Of a stretch of 13,819 nt of DNA, positions 7,140 to 13,809 are shown piece after piece. The translations under genes and the position numbers were made by a program. The stretch is from contig NZ_JBEBRB010000068.1 in the NCBI RefSeq assembly GCF_040395035.1, forward strand, positions 1 to 13,819, in the 5' to 3' direction. Source of the DNA: Parapedobacter lycopersici_A (GTDB lineage Bacteria; Bacteroidota; Bacteroidia; Sphingobacteriales; Sphingobacteriaceae). The first letter of the stretch is position 1, and each line of letters opens with the position of its first letter. The notes below the pieces were generated by a model. The model saw nothing but the letters and a program-made list of their open reading frames with translations. It was not told the origin of the DNA and did no database searches.

Positions 7140-8768
7140 ATGATTACTATTTCCAATCTATCACTCCGCTATGGCAAGCGGGTTCTGTTCGAAGATGTCA
7201 ATTTAAAATTTACGTCCGGCAACTGCTACGGCATTATCGGCGCAAACGGTGCCGGAAAATCCACGTTCCTGAAAATCATATCCGGTGATGTCGATCCCAC
7301 GACCGGATCGGTCAGCTTCACACCCGGCGAGCGGATGGCTGTGCTCAAACAGGATCACTACGCCTTTGACGAATTCTCCGTTATTGAGACCGTCATGATG
7401 GGTCACCGTGAACTGTATGACATCATGAAAGAAAAGGATGCCATTTATGCGAAGGCCGACTTTACTGACGCCGATGGCGAACGGGCGGGCGAACTGGAGA
7501 GCCGTTTTGCCGAGATGGATGGATGGAATGCGGAAAGCGCCGCGGCCACGCTGCTCAGTAACCTGGGCATTAATGAAAGCGTACATTATAAACTCGTTAA
7601 GGAGCTTGACGGTAACCAGAAAGTCCGGGTATTGCTGGCCCAGGCATTATTCGGCAATCCGGATATCCTGCTGCTGGACGAGCCGACAAACGACCTCGAT
7701 ATCGAAACCATCACCTGGTTGGAGGATTTCCTGGCGGGATATGAGGCCACCGTATTGGTGGTATCCCACGACCGCCACTTCCTGGATGCTGTATGTACCC
7801 ATGTTGTTGACATTGATTTCAGCAAAATGACCATCTACACCGGCAACTATTCCTTCTGGTACGAATCCAGCCAACTGGCGCTTAAGCAACGCGCCGAGCA
7901 GAATAAAAAGATGGAAGACAAGGTAAAGGAGCTTCAGGAATTTATCCGGCGGTTCAGCGCCAACGCTTCTAAGTCCAAGCAGGCCACCAGCCGTAAAAAA
8001 GCGCTGGAAAAAATCAACCTGGAGGAGATAAAACCGTCCAACCGGAAATACCCCGCCATTATGTTCAACCAGATGGCCCGTGAAGCGGGTGACCAGATCC
8101 TGCAGGTGGAAAAACTCGGCAAAACAGTGAACGGCGAAGTGCTGTTCAAGGACGCGACGTTTATGGTGAATAAAGGCGACAAAATTGCGGTGTTATCACA
8201 GAATAGCCTGGCCACGACGGCCTTTTACGAAGTCCTTACCGGTCGTGATCCGGATCATACCGGCAGCTTCAAGTGGGGTGTTACCATCAACATCGCGGAC
8301 ATTCCCATGGATAATGCTGCTTATTTCGAAGGAAAGAACGAAAACCTGATCGACTGGCTCCGGGAATACTCAGCTACCGACAAAGACGAGCAATTCATCC
8401 GCGGCTTTCTCGGCAAGATGCTCTTCTCCGGCGAAGAGGTACTGAAAAAATGTTCGGTGCTTTCCGGGGGGGAAAAAATGCGCTGCATGTTTTCCCGGAT
8501 GATGCTGCAGCAGGCCAACCTGCTGCTCTTTGATGAGCCCACCAACCACCTTGATCTCGAGTCCATTACGGCACTTAATAACGGCATGCGTGAATTTAAG
8601 GGAGTCATGTTGTTCACTTCACGCGACCACGAGCTGACACAGACGGTAGCCAACCGGATCATTGAACTCACACCCAATGGGGTCATTGATAAGCTGATGC
8701 CGTACGACGATTACATTAACAGCGACGCGGTGAAGGCTCAGCGGGAAGCCATGTATGCTGCAGGTTAG
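7140..8768 (+). CDS. ABC-F family ATPase, YbiT-like, with one degenerate ATPase site
   Basis: ABC-F proteins are soluble tandem ABC ATPases, without membrane domains, that act on the ribosome in translation or antibiotic protection. The 542-residue product aligns well from memory with E. coli YbiT, including FSANASKSKQATSR in the linker. In the first ATPase half, Walker A GANGAGKST (34-42), Walker B ILLLDEPTND (176-185) and the switch His 210 (VVSHDRHF) are intact, but the signature is LDGNQK (156-161) instead of LSGGQ/EK. In the second half the Walker A place reads SQNSLATTA (353-361), without glycines or the lysine, and the switch His is Arg 495 (TSRDHE), while the signature LSGGEK (441-446) and Walker B FDEPTNHLD are intact. 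So one composite site looks active and the other dead. ATG at 7140 was chosen over a GTG at 7110 because it follows the promoter box directly. No antibiotic-resistance role is evident. Confidence 0.93.
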   Translation: MITISNLSLRYGKRVLFEDVNLKFTSGNCYGIIGANGAGKSTFLKIISGDVDPTTGSVSFTPGERMAVLKQDHYAFDEFSVIETVMMGHRELYDIMKEKDAIYAKADFTDADGERAGELESRFAEMDGWNAESAAATLLSNLGINESVHYKLVKELDGNQKVRVLLAQALFGNPDILLLDEPTNDLDIETITWLEDFLAGYEATVLVVSHDRHFLDAVCTHVVDIDFSKMTIYTGNYSFWYESSQLALKQRAEQNKKMEDKVKELQEFIRRFSANASKSKQATSRKKALEKINLEEIKPSNRKYPAIMFNQMAREAGDQILQVEKLGKTVNGEVLFKDATFMVNKGDKIAVLSQNSLATTAFYEVLTGRDPDHTGSFKWGVTINIADIPMDNAAYFEGKNENLIDWLREYSATDKDEQFIRGFLGKMLFSGEEVLKKCSVLSGGEKMRCMFSRMMLQQANLLLFDEPTNHLDLESITALNNGMREFKGVMLFTSRDHELTQTVANRIIELTPNGVIDKLMPYDDYINSDAVKAQREAMYAAG

Positions 8769-8797
8769 CTTAATATCTCACGGAGTTAAATGGTACA

Positions 8798-9355
8798 TCA
8801 GTGCACAAACAGGCCAATGGTCAGGAACAGGTTGTGCTGATGAAAGGTGGGGTAACCCGGAAACCGCGAGTCGAACTGCTGGAAACCATAGCCGAAGCTG
8901 AACAGGAGATCCGAGCCTTCGCCCAGCAAATGACTGTAGGTAAGTCCGCCTTTCGCCACGAATCCCTTGAAATAATCACCGCCAATACCCGGCGCGTAGC
9001 CCACATTGGCCATCGCACTGAGTCTTCCAAGCATGGAAACAGCTGCCAAAGGCACCCGGAAATCCGCAAATATGGGCAGGGTATTGACCCGGCTGGTTGT
9101 TCGGGTACCCTCAATTGTAGTGGACCGCCCCCGGTATACATCATTGCCGATACCCAGGCCCAGGTAAGCCTTGTCATAGAAATTCCGCCCAAATGCAAAA
9201 TGAAACTGGTAACCGTTCATGGCATCCAGACCGCCGGAATGGCGCAGTCCCAGGATCCCCCCCGCTTCCAGCAAGGTGTAGGTCGGACGCTGCTGAGCCC
9301 ACGTCGCACGCGCGCACCCGAGCAAAACAGCCAATAATAGGACATACTTTATCAT
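8798..9355 (-). CDS. Hypothetical small outer-membrane beta-barrel protein
   Basis: I do not recognise a named family. The 185-residue protein starts with a signal peptide (MIKYVLLLAVLLGCARATWA, cleavage likely before QQ at 21-22). LLGC in it is a weak lipobox, so a lipoprotein cannot be excluded. The rest consists of alternating strands rich in aromatic residues and glycine, for example YQFHFAFGRNFYDKAYLGLG, SMLGRLSAMANVGYAPG, GLTYSHLLGEGSDLLFSFGY. It ends in HNLFLTIGLFVH, an amphipathic strand as in the last strand of outer-membrane barrels. A small barrel of about eight strands is the likely fold, as an inference. The gene starts 3 nt after the holA stop on the same strand, so the two are probably co-transcribed, an odd pairing. 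It is convergent with the ABC-F gene, 29 bp away. Confidence 0.8.
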   Translation of the reverse strand: MIKYVLLLAVLLGCARATWAQQRPTYTLLEAGGILGLRHSGGLDAMNGYQFHFAFGRNFYDKAYLGLGIGNDVYRGRSTTIEGTRTTSRVNTLPIFADFRVPLAAVSMLGRLSAMANVGYAPGIGGDYFKGFVAKGGLTYSHLLGEGSDLLFSFGYGFQQFDSRFPGYPTFHQHNLFLTIGLFVH

Positions 9356-9358
9356 AAA

Positions 9359-10363
9359 TCAGTATAATATTTTGTAAACCAATTCCTTAAGCAACTCCCC
9401 ATGCGGAACATTCAATGCGTTTACCCCTTTGGATTTCAGGTCATACATCCGCAGGTGATGGACGATAGCAAAAGTCTTCTGCCGGTTATAATTGCGCGCT
9501 GCCACTTCGTATTCCCGGGTAAAAAAGGGATGCACACCCAGTTCCTTCGCCACAGCCTGCGGTGATTTATCGGTCAGGTAGTGATATTTCAGCACCTTAA
9601 TGAAATATCCCCCCATTGCACCCAGCACTACGGGTATGGGGTTGGTCCGCGGATTCGCAGCAAAATAGTTGACAATCTGGAATGCTTTGACGGTATCCCG
9701 TTTAGCCAGCGCAGTATTCAGCTCAAAGACATTAAAATCCTTGCTGATCCCAATATGCTGTTCAACGTCCTGTGCGTTGATTTCCCGCTCCGCCGGAACA
9801 TTAAGCATCAGCTTCTCCAGCTCATTCACCACTTTTGACAGGTCGTTCCCCAGGTATTCGCCCATCATCGCTGCCGCCTGGGGATGAATCTGCCGGCCCT
9901 CATTTTTCAGGAACCCCGTAATCCAGGGAGCAACTTTGTCGTCATATAGTTTTGCCGACTCAAGTACCGCACCGGCCCGTTCAGCGACCTTATACAGCTT
10001 CTTACGTTTATCGAATTTTGCATACTTGTGGGCCAGCACCAACACCGTGCTTTTCATCGGATTTTCCAGGTATTGCAGCAGCAGACCGTCGTCTTTCCAT
10101 TTCAAATGCTGCGCCTCCTTGACAATGATCACCTGAAAATCGCTCATCATCGGATAGCGTTTCGCGGCATTGACAATGGTAACAAAATCAGTGTCCTTAC
10201 CGTACAGGATTGTCTGGTCAAACCCTTTCTGCGCCTCGTCCAGCACTTGTGCTTCTATGCTGCCGCTCACCAGATCAATGTAATACGGTTCTTCGCCATG
10301 CAACAGGTAAACAGGCAGTAACTTCCGCTTTTTAATATCGGCTATGATCGTATTGGCATCCAT
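9359..10363 (-). CDS. holA: DNA polymerase III subunit delta
   Basis: HolA (delta) is the clamp-loader subunit that opens the beta sliding clamp so that it can be placed on DNA at the replication fork. The 334-residue product begins with the family's typical N-terminus, IADIKKRKLLPVYLLHGEEP followed by YYID. It continues through an AAA+-like domain with KRYPMMSDFQVIIVKEAQHL and ESAKLYDDKVAPWITGFLKN, and the helical collar region with EYLGNDLSKVVNELEKLMLN, GISKDFNVFELNTALAKRD and GAMGGYFIKVLKYHYL. The length is usual for the family. I chose ATG at 10363; a TTG at 10372 in the same frame would add three residues. No exact TAnnTTTG box is found upstream. The gene is divergent from the nuclease-like gene and is followed 3 nt later by an outer-membrane protein gene. 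Confidence 0.95.
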   Translation of the reverse strand: MDANTIIADIKKRKLLPVYLLHGEEPYYIDLVSGSIEAQVLDEAQKGFDQTILYGKDTDFVTIVNAAKRYPMMSDFQVIIVKEAQHLKWKDDGLLLQYLENPMKSTVLVLAHKYAKFDKRKKLYKVAERAGAVLESAKLYDDKVAPWITGFLKNEGRQIHPQAAAMMGEYLGNDLSKVVNELEKLMLNVPAEREINAQDVEQHIGISKDFNVFELNTALAKRDTVKAFQIVNYFAANPRTNPIPVVLGAMGGYFIKVLKYHYLTDKSPQAVAKELGVHPFFTREYEVAARNYNRQKTFAIVHHLRMYDLKSKGVNALNVPHGELLKELVYKILY

Positions 10364-10407
10364 ATCGTTCAATGTCCGGCGGCATTCACCTTCCGGGGCG
10401 CCAAATT

Positions 10408-10420
10408 AAACATTATGTTT
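10408..10420. repeat. 13-bp palindrome AAACATTATGTTT in a divergent promoter region
   Basis: Six-base arms AAACAT/ATGTTT flank a single T, between the starts of holA and the nuclease-like gene and about where the -33 region of the latter would be. It could bind a dimeric regulator, but in an AT-rich spacer a palindrome this short can arise by chance. Confidence 0.2.
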
Positions 10421-10437
10421 CATCCGTAAAAGTTAAG

Positions 10438-10445
10438 TAAGTTTG
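10438..10445 (+). promoter_or_regulatory. Putative -7 promoter box of the HSDR_N-like gene (TAAGTTTG)
   Basis: TAAGTTTG matches TAnnTTTG and ends 4 nt before the ATG at 10450. No clear -33 TTG is seen. The closeness to the start codon again suggests a leaderless transcript. Confidence 0.5.
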
Positions 10446-10449
10446 CAGC

Positions 10450-10905
10450 ATGTTTAGCCCTATACCGCTCAATTTACCGGCTTATCCGGCGAAACTCCGG
10501 GAAGAAAGCGGTAAGCTGTTCATTTTCGATGAGTTGCGGAAAAAGCACCTGGTGCTCACCCCCGAAGAATGGGTTAGGCAGCACTGGATCCAGCACCTGA
10601 TACGCGAGAAAAAATACCCGGGCTCCCTGATCCGTATCGAGGGCGGGCTCCGGCTTAATGCCATGCAGCGACGGAGCGACCTCGTGGTGTATAATACCGA
10701 CGGCGAGAAGATCCTGCTCGCTGAATTTAAATCGCCCTACGTAGCCATTAGCCAGGCAACTTTTGAGCAGATTGCCCGCTACAACACCGTACATCGTATT
10801 CCGCTGCTGCTCATCAGCAATGGCCTCCAGCATCATTATTGCCGGATCCATTTCGACCGGAATGATTTCGAATTCCTCCCCGAACTACCGCACTACGGGG
10901 CTTGA
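10450..10905 (+). CDS. Stand-alone type I restriction R-subunit N-terminal-like (HSDR_N) nuclease domain protein
   Basis: The 151-residue protein resembles the HSDR_N_2 family, the nuclease domain found at the N-terminus of type I restriction R subunits, here without helicase or any other domain. The core has the layout of a PD-(D/E)XK nuclease: Asp 77 in QRRSDLVVYN, then the E-x-K motif at Glu 92 and Lys 94 in LLAEFKSP, and a following helix QATFEQIARYN like the QxxxY motif of restriction R subunits. The putative catalytic residues are all present, so it may be an active nuclease, but its substrate is unknown. No hsdM or hsdS gene is nearby, so a classic restriction role is unlikely. The gene is divergent from holA and lies 113 bp upstream of clpP. 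To my knowledge similar orphan proteins occur in other Bacteroidota. The family call is from motif recognition. Confidence 0.85.
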   Translation: MFSPIPLNLPAYPAKLREESGKLFIFDELRKKHLVLTPEEWVRQHWIQHLIREKKYPGSLIRIEGGLRLNAMQRRSDLVVYNTDGEKILLAEFKSPYVAISQATFEQIARYNTVHRIPLLLISNGLQHHYCRIHFDRNDFEFLPELPHYGA

Positions 10906-10909
10906 CATT

Positions 10910-10941
10910 TTGACAGGTAACCGGCACTGGCGTGATGTTTG
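10910..10941 (+). promoter_or_regulatory. Possible promoter of the clpP-clpX unit
   Basis: A TTG at 10910-10912 (within TTTTGACA) and GATGTTTG at 10934-10941, one base off TAnnTTTG, are separated by 21 nt, a fitting distance for a Bacteroidota -33/-7 pair. It would leave a leader of about 70 nt before the clpP ATG. TATATTAG at 10990-10997 is a second weak candidate. Neither is certain. Confidence 0.25.
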
Positions 10942-11018
10942 TAAAACGAATATGACATCCAGCACACAAGAACATTGGATGGTTTACGTTATATTAGTCG
11001 AGTAAAACACCAGAAACC

Positions 11019-11714
11019 ATGAGCATAGATAAAAACGAATTCAGGAAATACGCAATCAAACACCACCGGATTGGCAGCCAGCATGTAGATGGTTTTATTT
11101 CACGCGTGGAAAATAAAATGCCCACCTCACTCACGCCGTACATTATTGAAGAACGGCAGCTGAATGTTGCGCAGATGGATGTATTCTCGCGCCTGATGAT
11201 GGACCGGATCATCTTTTTGGGTGACGCCGTAACCGACCAGGTAGCGAACATTATCCAGGCACAATTGCTCTTTCTGCAATCTGCCGATGCCAACCGGGAT
11301 ATCCAGATCTACATCAACTCGCCCGGCGGCAGCGTATACGCCGGTCTGGGCATCTACGATACCATGCAGTACATCACACCCGATGTGGCAACGATCTGCA
11401 CAGGCATGGCGGCATCCATGGGGGCCGTACTGTTATGCGCCGGCGCCAAAGGCAAACGTGCCGCGTTGAACCACTCCCGGGTGATGATCCACCAACCTTC
11501 GGGCGGTGCGCAGGGCGTAGCTTCCGATATGGAAATCAACCTCCGGGAAATGCTGAAACTGAAAAAAGAATTATATGAAATTATCTCCCACCACTCGGGC
11601 AAACCGTACGAATGGGTGGAGAAATCATCGGACCGGGATTACTGGATGACTTCATCGGAAGCCAAGGAACACGGCATGGTCGATGAGGTACTGAATTCCA
11701 AAAAACAAAAATAA
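11019..11714 (+). CDS. clpP: ATP-dependent Clp protease proteolytic subunit ClpP
   Basis: ClpP is the barrel-shaped serine peptidase that, with the unfoldase ClpX, degrades tagged or damaged cytoplasmic proteins. The 231-residue product has the full catalytic triad: Ser 133 in GMAASMGA, His 158 in MIHQP and Asp 207 in DRDYWM. The spacings of 25 and 49 residues equal those of the S. aureus enzyme (98, 123, 172). The oxyanion-side motif INSPGGSVYAGL is at about 99-110. Compared with S. aureus ClpP it has about 35 extra N-terminal residues (SIDKNEFRKYAIKHHRIGSQ and onward), which may be a propeptide or a lineage-specific extension. ATG at 11019 is the first start after the upstream gene. clpX follows after a single base, so the two are an operon with coupled translation. 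Confidence 0.97.
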   Translation: MSIDKNEFRKYAIKHHRIGSQHVDGFISRVENKMPTSLTPYIIEERQLNVAQMDVFSRLMMDRIIFLGDAVTDQVANIIQAQLLFLQSADANRDIQIYINSPGGSVYAGLGIYDTMQYITPDVATICTGMAASMGAVLLCAGAKGKRAALNHSRVMIHQPSGGAQGVASDMEINLREMLKLKKELYEIISHHSGKPYEWVEKSSDRDYWMTSSEAKEHGMVDEVLNSKKQK

Positions 11715-11715
11715 A

Positions 11716-12963
11716 ATGGCAAAGACTACCAGGGAAGTGGCCTGTTCATTCTGCGGCACCCGCAAGCAGGACGCGATGATGCTCATCGCAGGCGAGGGTG
11801 CGCACATCTGCGACCGCTGCATCACGCAGGCTGGTGAAATACTGGCCGAGGAGCTGAACCTGCGCAAAAGCAAGGCACTGCAGACGACACTGAAACTGAT
11901 CCGCCCCGTGGAAATCAAGGAACACCTCGATCAATATGTGATTGGCCAGGACGACGCCAAAAAGGTGTTAGCCGTAGCCGTATACAATCACTACAAACGG
12001 CTCAATCAGAAGGTGGAAAAGGACGAGATTGAAATCGAGAAATCCAACATCATCATGGTGGGTGAAACCGGCACCGGCAAAACCCTGCTGGCCAAAACCA
12101 TCGCCAAGATACTCAATGTACCGTTCTCCATCTGTGATGCTACGGTGCTGACCGAAGCAGGTTATGTGGGTGAGGATGTCGAAAGCATCCTGACACGGCT
12201 GCTGCAGGCGGCCGACTACGACGTGACCGCCGCTGAGCGGGGCATCATCTATATCGACGAGATTGACAAGATCGCCCGCAAGAGCGACAATCCGTCAATC
12301 ACGCGCGACGTGTCCGGCGAGGGCGTACAACAGGCGCTGTTGAAGATATTGGAAGGTACCATCGTGAACGTTCCGCCACAGGGCGGACGTAAACACCCCG
12401 ACCAGAAAATGATCGCGGTAAATACCCAGAACATCCTGTTTATCTGCGGCGGTGCGTTTGACGGTATACAGAAGAAGATTGCCAACCGGCTGCGCACACA
12501 AACCATCGGGTACAAGGTGAATGCAGAAGATACAGACATTGACCTGAACAACCTTTATAAGTACATCACGCCGCAGGACCTGAAAAACTACGGCCTGATT
12601 CCCGAGCTGATCGGTCGTCTTCCGGTGGTGACGTACCTCAACCCACTGGATAAGGAAACCCTATTAAGTATCCTTACCGAACCGAAAAACGCATTGGTTA
12701 AGCAATACAAAAAACTGTTTGATTACGAAGATATCGAGCTTAAGTTTGAAGAAGATGTCTTTCAGTTTATTGTGGATAAGGCCGATGAGTTTAAACTCGG
12801 CGCCCGTGGCCTGCGTTCCATCTGTGAGGCCATTATGCTGGATGCCATGTTCGAGATTCCGTCAGCGAAAAATAAAAGCGAGCAGAAGGAATTGTATATC
12901 TCGCTGGAATATGCCAAGCGCAAGTTTGAAAAGTCAGACCTTAAAAAGCTGAAAGCAGCGTAA
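11716..12963 (+). CDS. clpX: ATP-dependent Clp protease ATP-binding subunit ClpX
   Basis: ClpX is the hexameric AAA+ unfoldase that recognises substrates, unfolds them and threads them into ClpP. The 415-residue product has the N-terminal C4 zinc-binding domain (Cys 10, 13, 32, 35), Walker A GETGTGKT at 116-123, the pore loop GYVG at 149-152, and Walker B IIYIDEIDK around 177-185. The second pore region RDVSGEG follows at about 197-203, the arginine finger in PELIGRLP (Arg 301) and sensor 2 in GARGLR at 362-367. The ClpP-docking loop is IGY at 264-266, where E. coli has IGF. Length and domain order are normal for the family. It starts 1 nt after the clpP stop, and the AMP nucleosidase gene starts 24 nt after its own stop. 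Confidence 0.98.
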   Translation: MAKTTREVACSFCGTRKQDAMMLIAGEGAHICDRCITQAGEILAEELNLRKSKALQTTLKLIRPVEIKEHLDQYVIGQDDAKKVLAVAVYNHYKRLNQKVEKDEIEIEKSNIIMVGETGTGKTLLAKTIAKILNVPFSICDATVLTEAGYVGEDVESILTRLLQAADYDVTAAERGIIYIDEIDKIARKSDNPSITRDVSGEGVQQALLKILEGTIVNVPPQGGRKHPDQKMIAVNTQNILFICGGAFDGIQKKIANRLRTQTIGYKVNAEDTDIDLNNLYKYITPQDLKNYGLIPELIGRLPVVTYLNPLDKETLLSILTEPKNALVKQYKKLFDYEDIELKFEEDVFQFIVDKADEFKLGARGLRSICEAIMLDAMFEIPSAKNKSEQKELYISLEYAKRKFEKSDLKKLKAA

Positions 12964-12987
12964 ATAGGCCGCAAATGCACGATCATA

Positions 12988-13809
12988 ATGGCCGACGAGA
13001 AAATAAAACCGATTAAAAGCCCGATTAGACCCGGACTGAAAACGAAGGAAGATATCGTAAACAACTGGTTACCCCGGTATACCAGTCGGCCGCTGAACGA
13101 ATTTGGTGAGTATATTATACTCACCAATTTCTCCAACTATGTCAAGCTGTTTTCGGAGATGCATGACGATGCACCTATCATGGGGCTCGACAAGCCGATG
13201 CAGAGCGTTACTGCTGCAGGCATTACCATCATCAACTTTGGCATGGGCAGCCCGATGGCAGCTACGATTATGGATCTGCTGTCGGCTATTGCGCCGAAGG
13301 CGGTACTGTTTCTCGGCAAGGCTGGCGGACTCAAGAAGAAAAACAAGATCGGCGACCTCGTGCTGCCGATTGCGGCTATCCGCGGTGAAGGTACGTCGAA
13401 CGATTATTTCCCGCAGGAGGTGCCCGCTCTGCCCGCATTCGCCCTCCAGAAAGCCATTTCCACCACCATACGCGATTATTCACTGGACTATTGGACAGGT
13501 ACGGTTTATACGACCAACCGCCGGGTATGGGAACACGACAAGGCATTTAAAAAATACCTCAAAAGCATCCGCGCCATGCTGGTCGACATGGAAACCGCAA
13601 CCATCTTTTCCGTCGGCTTTGCCAACAAAATTCCCACAGGCGCATTGCTGCTGGTGTCCGACCAGCCCATGATTCCCGAAGGGGTTAAAACCGTGGAAAG
13701 CGATTCCAGCGTAACGGCCAGATTTGTGGAAACCCACCTCAAAATCGGTATTGATTCGCTGAAACAGCTGATCAATAACGGCCTTACCGTAAAACACCTG
13801 CAATTCTGA
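12988..13809 (+). CDS. amn: AMP nucleosidase (short Bacteroidota form)
   Basis: The enzyme hydrolyses AMP to adenine and ribose 5-phosphate and so links the adenylate pool to purine salvage. The 273-residue product belongs to the nucleoside phosphorylase superfamily and resembles the short AMP nucleosidases annotated in Bacteroidota, which lack the large N-terminal domain of the E. coli enzyme. Diagnostic parts are TKEDIVNNWLPRYTSRPLNE at 19-38, NFGMGSPMAA at 83-92, FLGKAGGLKKKNKIGDLVLP at 108-127, VDMETATIF with Glu 202 in the ribose-binding position, and SDQPM with Asp 225 as the likely purine-binding residue. The start is ATG at 12988, and no Shine-Dalgarno sequence is evident. With 24 nt to clpX it is probably read from the clp transcript. 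A perfect 25-bp palindrome lies in codons 39-47. Confidence 0.9.
   Translation: MADEKIKPIKSPIRPGLKTKEDIVNNWLPRYTSRPLNEFGEYIILTNFSNYVKLFSEMHDDAPIMGLDKPMQSVTAAGITIINFGMGSPMAATIMDLLSAIAPKAVLFLGKAGGLKKKNKIGDLVLPIAAIRGEGTSNDYFPQEVPALPAFALQKAISTTIRDYSLDYWTGTVYTTNRRVWEHDKAFKKYLKSIRAMLVDMETATIFSVGFANKIPTGALLLVSDQPMIPEGVKTVESDSSVTARFVETHLKIGIDSLKQLINNGLTVKHLQF
13103..13127. repeat. 25-bp perfect palindrome inside the AMP nucleosidase gene
   Basis: Arms TTGGTGAGTATA and TATACTCACCAA flank a single T, all within codons 39-47 (FGEYIILTN). With one mismatch the arms reach 16 bp. It could be a regulator site or a hairpin in the mRNA. It includes an ATA codon, generally uncommon in genomes of this GC content. 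The symmetry is directly visible; the function is unknown. Confidence 0.6.

Noticed and set aside
8466..8478. G7 followed by A6 in the ABC-F gene, a possible programmed frameshift site
   Set aside because: The zero-frame reading (tcc ggg ggg gaa aaa atg) does not give a classic slippery heptamer, the run simply encodes the LSGGEKM signature, and the frame continues intact to the normal end.
10450..12963. Restriction-like nuclease next to a protease (clpPX) as a candidate defence island
   Set aside because: clpP and clpX are standard housekeeping genes with all normal motifs, the nuclease-like gene is a lone domain, and no methylase, toxin, phage or mobile gene is present nearby.
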